NCBI GenBank assembly: GCA_003956705.1 | Contig: QZCP01000457.1 | Coordinates: 124,001 to 188,000, forward strand | Origin: Brevipalpus yothersi | Lineage: Eukaryota; Arthropoda; Arachnida; Trombidiformes; Tenuipalpidae | Direction of reading: 5' to 3' | Length of the DNA: 64,000 nt | Shown here: piece after piece, positions 22,097 through 33,699 of the stretch | Position numbering within the stretch: the stretch's first letter is position 1 | Layout: the number at the start of each line of letters is the position of its first letter | The notes under the pieces: generated by a model | Told to the model about the DNA's origin: nothing | Seen by the model: the letters and a program-made list of their open reading frames with translations, nothing else | Databases searched by the model: none | Translations under genes and position numbers: made by a program

Positions 22097-23209
22097 ATGA
22101 AAATCATCTATACACCGGCTCTTCACTCACCATCTACCAACTATAATGGTAACATTCACTTTCACTGTCCAGATGGACACACAGAGTTTAAAGCCAGTGA
22201 CTGGTTTCATCTAAACCGTTTTCTCTGGGAAAAAAGTGTCATATTTCAACAACCAGAACTACATATTTCGCTCAAAAACATCTCTATTAAGTTTATAATC
22301 ATGATTCAACATCTCCTAGAAAGTCAAGCTATCGATTGCTCTTCTTCAGACATTCCTCCTTTGAGTCGCGCACTTAACAAGTTCGGGGTTAAAATAAAGA
22401 GATTGAGGAGCTATTGCCTCATCACAAACAACAGACATGTCCTCTCGGACATCTCCATACAGTCAGCTAATGAGTGCCAACTATGTGCCAATCCCAACCA
22501 ATCTACATCTGATAGCTCCTTGCCGATATGTCTCTGTAATGCTTCGGACACAAGTACCGAATGGACAATCCAACCGGGAACTAAAATTTCATCATCAAAT
22601 ATTAACCCACTTACTAATTCTTCTCTCAACCCTCTCCTTACAGGCTCCTTGACCACAGATGAGCTCAATCATAACACAACTCACTCACTTATTCTTACAA
22701 ACAAATCTACTCTCACTGATTCCATCAAACTATCCACACTGGAAGCCCTGAAAAGCAGTCTCTTACCGACCACTAGTTTACACAATTTATCCCAAATCTT
22801 CACCACTGCCCCATCAGCTCAGAAAAATGTCAGGAACTTTCACGTATGCATCCTGTGCAGTACATGGTGCGTCAACAGGAAGCAATTGTTGGTTCATATA
22901 CAAAACAAGCACACAAACACTATTGTTCGATGCAAAGAGTGCGATATTACGAAAAATGATGAATATCTTATGTCTCGACATAGAAATTTTCATCACAGAG
23001 CCATCCCGTCCATCAACCTACTATGCTCTAATACTAAACCGATCTACTTCCATGAAGGACAAGACATTGTCGACAACATACTCAAACACAATCAATCACT
23101 TCCAGTTTATCCCACCCCTCGTAATACAAAAAACAGTATCCTAATCCAAGCTATCACCCTTCCCAACGACTCTTCCCATAATCACAATGTCCCAGTTCTG
23201 TCCCAATGA
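22097..23209 (+). CDS. Two-finger C2H2 zinc-finger protein, unrecognised
   Basis: Single-exon 370-aa frame from ATG 22097. Near residues 254-275 there is C-x2-C-x12-H-x4-H (starting CILC), and near 283-303 a second C-x2-C-x12-H-x3-H (starting CKEC), consistent with two adjacent C2H2 fingers. The N-terminal 110 residues contain a possible folded domain, followed by a Ser/Thr/Asn-rich linker. It could be a DNA-binding regulator or an element-encoded protein. The intronless form, the divergent partner gene and the position in a receptor cluster hint at mobile origin, but no terminal repeats were found. Confidence 0.6.
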   Translation: MKIIYTPALHSPSTNYNGNIHFHCPDGHTEFKASDWFHLNRFLWEKSVIFQQPELHISLKNISIKFIIMIQHLLESQAIDCSSSDIPPLSRALNKFGVKIKRLRSYCLITNNRHVLSDISIQSANECQLCANPNQSTSDSSLPICLCNASDTSTEWTIQPGTKISSSNINPLTNSSLNPLLTGSLTTDELNHNTTHSLILTNKSTLTDSIKLSTLEALKSSLLPTTSLHNLSQIFTTAPSAQKNVRNFHVCILCSTWCVNRKQLLVHIQNKHTNTIVRCKECDITKNDEYLMSRHRNFHHRAIPSINLLCSNTKPIYFHEGQDIVDNILKHNQSLPVYPTPRNTKNSILIQAITLPNDSSHNHNVPVLSQ

Positions 23210-24089
23210 TTTATCTCTACTTCATCCACTTTTCCTTCTCCCACCTTCTTTTTCCCTCCGACTCTTCATTACCTCCTCCCAAGAAAATTCTATCTAATAC
23301 CTTTTTCACCCTCTTCAGCCATAAGATTCACCAGCCTTCTAATCCCTTTCTATTCTCATCAAACCATTCATCATCTCATTTTTAAATATACCTTCAGTCA
23401 CAATCTAAAAATTCGATTCATGCTTATGGCGATCAAATCGAATTTCTACCCAGTCAACACAAATCTGTTAATGCTTATGGCGGACAGTAAGGTGACATGA
23501 AATACATTCGAGCTATGGTGAATGAATAATTTACTCTACAATCCTTCAAAAGGATGAGAGATGAGAACAATTGAAGTCCTCAATAGCTTTTCAAACTTCA
23601 ACTACAGAGTGAATATTGGATCTAATTTTCGTTGTGAAGGAATTTTCATTCGACAGTATAAACACATGCTTCTAGTAGTTTATCAGGCTTTTTGCCGACT
23701 CAGAGAGAATATTCAACTAATCTCATTGATTCTGCAAAATATTTGAGAATATCGAATTGCTTCCAGAATTGATTGGATGCCGTAGATGTTGATGGATGTA
23801 AGGCAATGGAAGGTGAATTGGCCGACGGTCTTAGAGCGACCTTTCCATCGGAAATTCACTTAATTATGAGTGTCGGCAAAAACAGTCGGTCACAACAATC
23901 AATTCTTCAACTGAGTAAAAACCTTTAATTGGGTGAATTCAATTAAATAAGAGCTACAATAGGAATAACATGAGAACTGGAATTGATGACGAAGGAAAAC
24001 TTCGACTATTATTACAGCCTCCTGTGAATCTGAACCTTATCAAAAGATGTATTGTTGACTAATATTCTTTGATTTATGACTGTCTAACC
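23210..24089. other. Spacer between zinc-finger gene and coiled-coil gene
   Basis: Pyrimidine-rich 3' flank, then AT-rich sequence with two copies of the word ATGCTTATGGCG (about 23,420 and 23,472). No gene supported. Confidence 0.45.
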
Positions 24090-25027
24090 CTAAAAATGTC
24101 CATTGTCATCGTCCACCACATCTATACCTTGGTCTTTGTACTGTTCATCGGGTAAATTTTCTTGACCACTTTCTTGTCCAAAATTGCCACCTTGTTGGTC
24201 CGCTTCAATATCAAAAGCTGTGAGGTCAGAAGCTCTCTCGATGAAACTAACAGCATGTTCTGGTAGGAGAGGGTCATCGTGGCCAGTCCAATTAGTCTTT
24301 CGGGCAATCAATCCTCGTCTTCTCTCTTCGAAGCTTGTATCAATTGTTCCACGGTGCCTTGCTACTCTCAGATCTTGCAAATACTCGCTTGCTGAACGAG
24401 AATATTGGCGAGTGAAACTCATAATTCTTTGAACTGCCCTGGCTCTATCTTGCAGAGACTCTCTTTCTCTTCCTCTTCCTTCTACCGATAATCGACCTCC
24501 TTCATCCTCAGCTCTTCGGTGGAGCATATCTTGCTGCTCAGCAACTCTGATCCAAGCTTCTTCTCGACGTTCTTGTTCGATCTCTTTTGAATTTTCATCC
24601 AACCTTTCTCTCATTTCATCCATGAAAGCAGCCTCTCTTGCGTAATGAACGTTGGCGGTGAGCTTGAAGCACTTCCTCTTCGGTCATATCACTTAGATAA
24701 GGTGGATTAGCGAATATGGACATAATTCTCTGAACATTGTCGGAATTATCAGCACTATCCGCGATGTTATCTTCACTTGTATTATCATATTATCGAGAGA
24801 AAGGCTGATATTTGCTTGAGAATTGCTGACTTCACTATCAGAATTTCCCATACTGTTATCCGGACTGGTGTTGAATAGGTCGATTCGGAGAGATCTTGAC
24901 TGACTTGCTGAACTGGCATCGACAATGATTTCATCATGTTGTGCACTTTGGTCAGATCCTTGCTGGTTGGATGCCAATGGTAACTCTTTTTGGCGCAGGT
25001 CATCCACAACTGAGACTCCAAAACCAT
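24090..25027 (-). pseudogene. Acidic/coiled-coil protein gene with two frame breaks
   Basis: Three minus-strand frames follow one another: 25027-about 24795 (acidic, Ser/Gln-rich), about 24795-24650 (ending ...YLSDMTEEEVLQAH), and about 24650-24090 (strongly charged coiled coil from MDEMRERLDENSKE, then an Arg-rich part and an acidic tail). Each reads like coding sequence and they abut, so one gene with two frameshifts is the simplest reading. The left edge at 25027 follows a good TATAG splice acceptor, so an upstream exon is likely missing. Short introns could also explain the breaks, but I found no convincing donors. I do not recognise the family. Confidence 0.45.
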
Positions 25028-25803
25028 CTATACATATCAATGAGAAGAAACAAAAAGTTAATATGAGCAAAAAACAACAAACACACTATGTAAAACTGGT
25101 ATATACCATGTATTACTAGTGTACATTAGTATAGAGTATATACACTAGGTATTACTAGTATACATCAGTATAGAGTATATACAGGTAGGGGCTGAATGAT
25201 GTGACGAAACACTAGAAAAAATCGAAAACACATATGATGATCATTTGTTGCCATCTTCCACTTAATATGTTGCAGTACCCTGAGACAGCATAACAATGAA
25301 AATGAGTGAAATATTAATACCTCGTCTTTTCATTCTCATTAAATACAAAATTAATAATCTTTCGAGAAACTTTGTCCGTAAAGAGGTACCCAAACTCACA
25401 AAAATGGTAATTGAGATTAATCGATTCAAGTGCCTAAATTAAAAGGAATTTACAATCTGAATTCTAGAGATACCGAAGGAAATTCATCTCAAAATTCAGA
25501 GCAGATGCAAGAAAAAAAACACTCTGATCGCCTTATCGAAGCCTTCGAACTTTATTGACCATTCAAATGGACGATATCCTAAGTTTAATTGAGATAGCAA
25601 CAAATTGGTATATTTGGAAGACGTTAGATGGGTAGCTTTTATGGTATAAGCTACAATTAATTGATTATCAAATTGAATTAGAAGTTAGCTTTTTAGTATC
25701 TACAAGCAAGTTCATACATGTATCTACGATATGAGATTCGGAAATGGTGTGATTTGAGATAAAAATGCCTCTTGATTAGTGGAAAATTTATTCATATTTT
25801 GAG
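25028..25803. other. Duplicated upstream region of peptide gene 7
   Basis: About 25,275-25,800 is a direct copy of 14,470-14,985. A local tandem duplication containing TATAGAGTATATAC lies at about 25,100-25,185. No gene. Confidence 0.55.
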
Positions 25804-25811
25804 TATAAAAA
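25804..25811 (+). promoter_or_regulatory. TATA box of peptide pseudogene 7
   Basis: TATAAAAA, 135 bp before the ATG at 25939. One base differs from the TATAAAAG of the other copies. Confidence 0.6.
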
Positions 25812-25938
25812 GGACTCGCTTTGAATACCGAAAATCACCTGTCTTTTTATTCCGAATGAAACAAAGTTTACAAAGCAATTTAATTTTTTTGATTCAGTTT
25901 AAGTTGTGTATCAACTAAACGTAACCATGAGCTTCATC

Positions 25939-26086
25939 ATGAACTTCCACTTCTTCTTCGTCTTCATGGTGGCTTCTCTTGCTGTTTACTCTGAGGCTGG
26001 TCACTATTACAAGAAATACTATAAGAAACCATGAATACCATCACTACGATCATGGTAAGAAGTACTACGATTACCACAAGCTCTGA
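25939..26086 (+). pseudogene. Secreted peptide gene 7, frameshifted (long type)
   Basis: Starts MNFHFFFVFMVASLAVYSEAGHYYKK like the long-type peptides. One extra C in the AAGAAACCATGAA stretch (compare AAGAAACATGAA in copy 6) shifts the frame, and a stop follows at 26032-26034 after 31 residues. The remaining family sequence continues in the other frame to TGA 26084-26086. The signal peptide also lacks three codons. A shortened peptide might still be made, but it loses the HEYHHYDHG block. Confidence 0.75.
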
Positions 26087-26370
26087 TCACAAGAGTGTAC
26101 AAGTTCTAAGACCTATGCAGATGAATGGAGTCTCTGAGTTATTCATGAAATTCATTTTGTGTTCCTTTCGAATACCAATTGAATTATAAATTTTTTCACT
26201 CAAAATCATGATGACTTTCCAATTCGTCTATACTCGATAAGTGAATTGTAATTGAGATCTTCTTGTCTTGAATAAACGTACCCTTTCTACGATAAAGAAT
26301 TAATTCTGAGAATCTTTTCCGGGCAATTTATTCGACTTCTTGTATCAACATTATCAAGTACCAAAGAGAA

Positions 26371-26410
<40 letters not shown>

Positions 26411-26792
26411 GAGATATCTACAACCAAATGCACTTTTGGGACATACTTTAAGAGGTGACAAGTTTAAACCAGAAAACAAAATTCAATGCCTGTTCATGGT
26501 TGATTTTTGGTCATCAGCTCAGTTTGAATAATGATCAGTATTCCCATCTGAGTTTCTCGACGTTTTGCGATAAAAATCAAAATTTTGATTTATTGGTAAT
26601 CATGGGGTCTCTGTTGGATCTATATATCTTTGAGATTCAGAGACATGAGGCAGCGGTGAAATGTTCACTGTTCAAGATATTCCTGGGTAATAATAATAAT
26701 GATGTTATAATGATTATTCCAAGCTGTGGTGAAAATGGATGTGAATTATCAGGAAATCTGATACTTTTCAATCAAACCAGTAAACAAGCTCA
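26087..26792. other. Spacer with GA microsatellite
   Basis: Mirror of 6485-7040, with a (GA)n tract at about 26,374-26,407 that the left arm lacks. Confidence 0.55.
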
Positions 26793-28231
26793 TCACTGTA
26801 GAGCAAGTTGGACCATCATTGAATTGCAAGCTATCTCTGATAGAGTCTGAAATGAGAGAAAAAATATGCTTACAAACTTTTATTCTTAGCCACTAGTTGG
26901 TAAGATGAAAAGATATCTTCGATTAAACCTTGACTTGAAACGAATTCACTAGGTTGAATACTAGTAGTTATAAAGTATTGCCCCAGATAAGTGAATGAAA
27001 GTTCATTGGGCAATCAGAAGTCAGGATCAAAATGTTGTTACTCACAATCAAGAGGCCATAATTAAACAGAGGAGCTGTATCAAATATCGTGAAAACACCT
27101 CGATGACCCTGTTCATAGGTTTGATCTTGAATTTTTATGATAACATGGGCTGATACCCTACACATTGCCAAGGAGAACACATTTTTTCGTAATTTGATTA
27201 CCTTCAAAGGGAAAATTTGATTGATTCGGGTTAAAATGAAAAATAAACCTCATGAGGTATACCTTGTTGTGAGTAACTCCTCCAAGAAAGAAAAATGAGA
27301 AACAAAATGATAATGACAATAATATAGTTAATATGGTCACTATTATGGCTCCTCCATCAACACGTGTTGCCACTACGATTGCTACACCTACACATAGGAT
27401 TATGCATAAAACTGCAATTCCGATTAAATTTTTCCAATACTCATTACATTTGTGACCGAAGTTCAGTAGATAATTGTACCGATGCAGAGTATTTAATACT
27501 TCTTTACCCGATTTCATTTGTCCCTGAACTGAGCATTTTTTGACTCTCTGAATCCTGAGGTCAGCGGATATGTCATCGAGACATGTATTGTAATAGAAGA
27601 ATATCAGAAACTGTGATAATACAACAACAGAAAACTGGGTCAAGAGAAAGAATATTCCAAATGCCCAAAGAAGAGCCCATATAAGATCAATTGTGAAAAC
27701 ATAAAAGATATCATTACAAACAAGATGAGTAATGAATGCCCACATCACATAATAAAACGACATAATCAAAAGAACTTTTTGGCACCTATCAAAATTCTTT
27801 GAGCACCATTTCTTAACTACTTCACTAGCATTTTCTATACCTTTGGTTCTTGAATGATAAGAAATATTTGAAGAATGTTGGAAAATTCGAGTCCATATCG
27901 TCATTCTCTCATTATTCTGATAGTTTATCATCAACAACTTCTGTCCAACAGCGCTAAAGTTCAGAATTATAGCAATTAGACAGAAATAAAAGTTTTCTCG
28001 TTGATAGTAACGAAACTGATTGCTGAGAGCTATGTTGACCATTTTGCTTTCAGTATTCGAGAGGATCAAATATTTGATGCATGTGATTAACACAGAAATT
28101 AAAGAAATATACACACGATAGCTTAGACGATTTGAAGATTTGGCATAATCATTAACCTGAATAGGTATTCCCCATGTTCTGAAATACTTGTCAATCAATT
28201 TGAGATCTACAGACTCATCAACATCCTCCAT
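26793..28231 (-). CDS. Gustatory-receptor-like 7TM chemoreceptor (right inverted copy)
   Basis: Minus-strand exons 28231-27263, 27201-27046 and 26846-26793, the same lengths (969/156/54 nt, 392 aa) as the 5046-6484 copy. Starts MEDVDESVDLKLIDKYFRT and ends MMVQLALQ. Differences from the left copy cluster around the loop after the second hydrophobic segment (e.g. QHSSNISYHSRTKG here) and in the last helix of exon 1 (LLSLSFCFSFFFLGG). No stops or frame breaks. Both copies kept open suggests either very recent duplication or retained function. Confidence 0.8.
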
Positions 28232-29589
28232 TTGGAGTATTACAGATTTGAGAGGATGGATAATTAATTCGAACATTATCCAGAAATGATCATAAGGATG
28301 CTCAAATATATGATAAGAATTTTGAGAAGAGTTTGTGTTAATTGTTTGCGCAGCAAAACAAGAGAGCCTGATGGACAAAATTGATCTTCAATGCTAATCG
28401 ATTAAAAGCTATCATCGATCGAATTATAGACCCCATTGAAGAACGTTCCTCATCCAGAAAACTTAGCATTTTGCCATTGTTTTTCGATGATATGCTGTAT
28501 TCCAGTCGAAATTAATCGAAAAATCACTAATCTAGATGTATTAAAATTATTAGATGTTCGAATGCCATGATGTGAGATCTCATCAATATTAGCGTGGTTG
28601 ATGGAAAATTTGGAGCATTTAAGTAACCTAATCGATTTCAAAAGACACGATAACCATTGCATCAAGCTTATATTTATATGAAGCAATGAATATTGAATAC
28701 TAATAAGTCTCCAACAGTATTCAAAAACAGATAGAGAAAAATGATACTTAGTTCAACTAATAATTTGTCTTTTGATGATAATGTTAGCAGAATTCTAACT
28801 TCCTCGATGGTGCTTCAGCCTCGGCCTCCACGGCCTTTTCTCTCCCTTTTCCATTGACTCATTCATCATTCATTTAATATACTTTTCCCTTTAATTCGTA
28901 CTCTTTTCGGTCTAAACGACCATCATTGCTCATCATTTGTATGCTCAGCATCTCTCGATAGATGTCAATCATGATCGACCAATGAAAGGTCTCACTCTTG
29001 TCTTCCTCAGCCTCCACGGCTGCACATATAATCTCCCTCATCCTTTTGTTCCACACGATATGTCAGGATCTTGTCCTATATAATTTTGTCTTCCATGATT
29101 AGGACTATCGTTCCCCTGTTCCTTTCAGTTTGTATACCTCGATAAATCATTTTCTAGCTAGTAGATAGCTCTTGTTCGACACACCTTTTTACCTACACCG
29201 GTTCCTGTGTTAGGTCCTGTGAACCTTTGGATCGTCGGTGGCCCTGATAGGTCCATGAATTCGAAGCTAATCAACCGATATTCCATGGAGGAAGAAAGAG
29301 AGAAAGAGAAAAAGAAAGAAATTCCTAAAGTTGAAGAGAAAGATAGAGAAACTATTTTCTTTCATGATGAGCTTCCCTTCCCTTGAGTTTGGTTGAGAGC
29401 ATATCTCACAACAGATTCTGTAGCTTATTAATCTCAGATGAAACGATTGAGAAAGATTCTTAATCGAACTGAGCTCAGAAAAAATTGATATTTCAAATTA
29501 TTAACGAATGAAGAAAATTTGTTGATATCATCAGGTTTTTCTTACTTGCGTTTGAATAGCAGTTCAATTTAGCTATTCGATACTACTTC
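28232..29589. other. Intergenic; part of different composition
   Basis: 28,232-28,740 mirrors the left arm. About 28,800-29,300 is visibly richer in C and T with repeated GCCTCCACGGC words (28,824 and 29,011), unlike the rest, and could be a mobile-element remnant; I could not assign it. A purine-rich stretch follows at 29,290-29,350. Confidence 0.4.
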
Positions 29590-29760
29590 TGATCTTCCTG
29601 ATCGTTGTCTTTACCAAATATTCTAGTGATCTCTTCAAACAAATCACTCCAAGAAAGCTTTGAGTAGCCAGTTTTTGTATTAACCACAAGAAGTTTTATT
29701 CATCTGTATGCTCGCAGGTTCGATCGTTCAGAAACTGTTAATGATCTGTGAGCTCTCTCT
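29590..29760 (+). pseudogene. F-type receptor relic
   Basis: A decayed piece of receptor exon 1 covering the first two hydrophobic segments. The DNA from TCTGATCTTCCTGATCG to GAAACTGTTAATGATCTG aligns with 18,970-19,140, with indels and stops. It sits just upstream of the D-type receptor 31529, the position held by an F-type gene in the other two units. Confidence 0.65.
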
Positions 29761-31528
29761 AAGTGAATGAATTGAACTTCCAAGTTTAATTCGAATTTGA
29801 GGACAGAAAAAGAATTAGAAAAGCAAATCAAGTGCCATATGAGATTGAACTTTTTCGAGTTGTCTACACTGTACTCCACAGCTATCTCGTGACTGTTCTC
29901 CTCTCTTGATCGCATGGTATCGGAATGAGCGAGCAAGACAGGCCAATTATAATTTTGTCTAGACTGGAATTGAACTTCGGCCTCAATGAGCATTGAGAAT
30001 TCTCAATTTTGTCAATAGGAAGCCTCTTAAAACTTATATCCCTCTGTTCCGAAGAGTGATTAGCGATTTAGTGTATCGCTAGTTATGTCTGGACAGTGGT
30101 AAGATTTCTGTAGCATCTATAACATTTCCCTCATGATATTCATATAATGATTGAGGTTTTTTTTATAAAATGCATATACATTGTAATGTAATTATACATT
30201 TATGTAATATTTAATATAGAAACTCCATGATGTCCTTATGCTATCTGATAGGTATGAACGAGGATAGGAACAGATCAATGATCTTAAGTATTCGATTCTT
30301 CAAACCATTTCTACGGTGGAAAACTTGTATTGTTATTCTCCCGTGAATACCACTTACATATCTGTTCAATTTCTTCATCCGGTAAATGAAGTGTCAAGTT
30401 TGCCTCAACTATTGATAATATGATTAAACACTGTGTTAGGCCCTCCAATCGCGTTTCAGATCAAGTTTTTGGGTCATTGTGATGAACACCTTTTAATAAA
30501 CATTATCAAATGATAGAAGGAATTTTTCTTTTGCTCAACTATTTGTTTGGTATCAAATGAGATTCAAATTCACTTAGAGTTCTAATCATGAGAATGAGAT
30601 TCAAAAAACAAAATTATTTTCTATGGTTTGCTCATAAATTTCCACTGAAAACCAATTCAGAAAGTAGATGGTGCACAATACGAAGTGAACCTCTATTATT
30701 ATTCATTCAAATATCGAGCATTCATTTGATCTTCTGGTAGCAATCGTGAGAGGTAAGTTCTTTATAAGCTGGAAGTGAGCAAAGTTTTCCTCAAAACTCG
30801 AGTTATATTTTGATTTTGAAAGTTTTCTACTCACTCATTAACCAAGATCTACCAATGTAAATGAAAATCAACAGTCTTCTATTATTAGGCTATGTTGGTA
30901 TTGTGTATTTGTTGTGTATTTGAGCCCTCAACCATGTGAAGATTATCAAAAATCTCAGATTCTTGTCAGCCAGTTTACTTTCCGATGTGATCGAATCTAG
31001 TTGCGAGGTTATTACTCTCGCGACAATCGGTAGGCCGATATAATGATTAGAAAGCCAGAGAAATAGAATAACATTTCTATCTAGTGGGAAAAGGTAGTTT
31101 TTAGCAAATAAGAATTTAATGGCATCACGTTGATCCTTTATGCCGTAGAGTATGCTGAATGAAGGCTCTATCTCCACAATTGTATGTTAGCCAGCGCTTC
31201 TCTAAGGATAGAAATGCACAAGAATCAATTAAAAATGAGGCTTCATGAATGTTATTATGATAGAAAGAGAAAGTTATTGGAAAATATTTTGCAGCAATTC
31301 GTAATCGATATATGTATCTTGATAATCATAAAACATAAAACATTTCCAGAGGGATATTGATATGACTCACGAATATACATGTATCTACATATTTCCATGA
31401 CTTGTATTAATATTTTGAGGATTCACTCGAAAGTATCATCCAAGTGATATCAAAAAATCCACATCTAATCATAACTATCTTAATATCTATTAACTTGACC
31501 AGTACAGTCTATTTCAACCAGAGTAGCA
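29761..31528. other. Conserved spacer of the receptor repeat unit
   Basis: About 30,130-31,528 aligns with 60,640-62,014; its right 650 bp also aligns with 53,720-54,371. The conservation is among paralogous units and does not by itself show a gene. Confidence 0.6.
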
Positions 31529-32873
31529 ATGAAGCATGACAAAGAGTCAGATATGAGGTTGATTGACGAATATTTGAGAAAATGGGGAATACCTATTCAA
31601 ATCAATCAAAGAAAAGTGCAGTCTTCCAAATTTTTGAGAAATAATGATCATATTTCTCTAATTCTCCTTTCCGTTATAATCATCAGATATTCAATTCTCC
31701 TTGTTTCTCCAGACAAATTACTGCATAAAGCTCTGAGCAATTTTTTCTCGTATTATCCGAAAGAAAATTCCATTCTGTGTTTATTCACAGAAATGGTTCT
31801 GATAGGTCTAACCGTACAGAAACTGTTAATGATATATTATAAAAGGAATGAACGTCTGATAAGATGGATCTATACCGTTCCAGGCAGTGCAACTGAAGGA
31901 AAAAGTTTTGGTGAAGAGATGAAAATTTGGTTTGCAAAGAATTGCAAGACTTGTCATTTTGTATTCCTTGCTATGACTGCTTATTTCGATTTGTGGATAT
32001 TCATAACACATTTTATCTACAATGATATTATGTATGTACTGACAGTTGATCTTTTATGGTGTCTAGGCAATCTCCCATACATATACTTTTACGTTACTCA
32101 ATCTATTGTGTGTCCAATGTTGGCTACTCTCATGTTCATATACTGTGGTCGGTGCCTCGATGGCTTATCATCAGACATCAGAACTCAAGAAATTGAAACA
32201 ACTCCATTTCGAAAAATTCATAAACTCAGGATTAAATCATTAAATATTCTTGTTAAACTAAATTCTCTCTTGAGTTTCATACACCAATGTAATAGCTATT
32301 GGAAAAATTTAATTGGAATTGCCGTTCTATCTGCAATAGTCACCTTGGGTTTTGCACTTGTGGTCACTCCGAGGCTCGATCAAGGTGGGAAAACAAGTCT
32401 CATAATAGCCATGGCAATCATTACGGTAACATTTGCTCCATTCTTCTATCTTGGCAATAAACATTTAGGAAAGGTAAAGTACAGTGTGTCTGACTCAGAT
32501 TTCTGGTGGAAAAGAACTAAATTTATCTGTTGTAGGTGATGAAATTAAGGAAAGAGCTGTTTCGTTTTTCAACCGCCAAATTACCAGTTGATATTTGCAT
32601 CAAGGTTCAAGATCAAGCTTATGGATTCGACTCTGGAGGAGCTTTCTTAGTGTTTGATACAGCTTCTCTTTCGAATTATGGCCTTATAATTGTGAGTTAT
32701 GACTATGTTCTGACATGATGGCACCATTTTTCTTATCTTCCATTGACAAATGTCATCGATTTAGATTCGATTCCCAAAGTATCAGTGCACTGATTGAATT
32801 TTGTCTCTTTCATCAACAGACTCTGCTAGAAATCGCTTGCAACTCGATGATGGTTCGATTAGCACTGCAATAA
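31529..32873 (+). CDS. Gustatory-receptor-like 7TM chemoreceptor (D-type)
   Basis: Exons 31529-32473, 32536-32691 and 32820-32873; predicted 384 aa. N-terminus MKHDKESDMRLIDEYLRKWGIPIQI. Shorter than siblings because the loop after the second hydrophobic segment lacks several codons (...WIYTVPGSATEGKSF). Other marks are the loop HFIYNDIMYVLTVDLLWCL, the QCNSYWKNLIG motif before helix 5, exon 2 CIKVQDQAYGFDSGGAFLVFD, and exon 3 TLLEIACNSMMVRLALQ. First member of a set of three D-type genes (with 54372 and 62015) that share about 650 bp of 5' flank. Confidence 0.82.
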
Positions 32874-33699
32874 AATATGATCTGATCAAGTGTGAAAATC
32901 TCCAAAAAAGAATACAAAATATTCTCTTCCAATGTGGGTGAGATTCAAACCTCGACAGTTATATTGGTTCTGATAACTACCAGTTTTTCATCTACCCGAG
33001 GCACTTGTGTTCCTTGGTTTTGTGAACACTTAGATCATCAATTTCCATCCCATATTAACTGTAATTAAGACAAGAAATCATAGACTCGCATTCATCAAAA
33101 TCTAATAAAGATCTACAGCATCCATTATTTGATGAGAAAAATGCTTTATTTTCTCTTGTGACTCACAGAATCAATCATATGGTTTTTCTGCATGAGGTTC
33201 CTATCTTGCACCACAAGATCTGAGTCTCGCATAAATCAGTATTATCTTGAGAATTTTCAGCAATTTTCATCGAAAATATAGATATCATCAGATAATAATA
33301 CTTATGATATAGTAAAATATGCTGGTATAGAGTTATCTACTATGACCTTTCTATTGCGCTCTTCAATACAGAGAAAAATTTCAATCACGATCGATAGTTG
33401 TCATGATACACTGAATAAGCTCAATGACCTAAACGAATCTTAGCTCTGATAATTAGGATGCTTCAATGCTTGATCTACTCACGGAAACACTTTTCCATCA
33501 CAAAATAGCGAACGATACTCTAATAATTGATCACGAATTTTGTTCCAGAGGAAGAAAATTAAAATTGAAATAATACGAGATACAGGTGACCTGCCATGTC
33601 GTGTATATAAGATGAATAGGTGACTTACTCCATTTAATACTCCATACTGCTTCAGAAGCAAGAGCTGAGGACTTTATTAAAGTTTTCAATAACTTTTCG
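32874..33699. other. Convergent spacer, D-type/K-type unit
   Basis: Aligns with 55,736-56,650 downstream of receptor 54372. No gene. Confidence 0.5.

Larger units (their letters stand above)
25760..28740. repeat. Inverted duplication arm, pairs with about 4560-7440
   Basis: Contains receptor 26793-28231 (-) and peptide pseudogene 25939-26086 (+), mirroring the left arm. Confidence 0.85.

Noticed and set aside
28800..29300. Solo LTR or gene in the C/T-rich stretch
   Set aside because: Composition differs from the surroundings, but no terminal repeats, target duplication or conserved frame could be seen.
30890..31177. Minus-strand frame shared in part with 61407-61646
   Set aside because: Lies in a duplicated spacer upstream of D-type receptors. 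Frames do not keep the same start and end, and nothing in the protein is recognisable.
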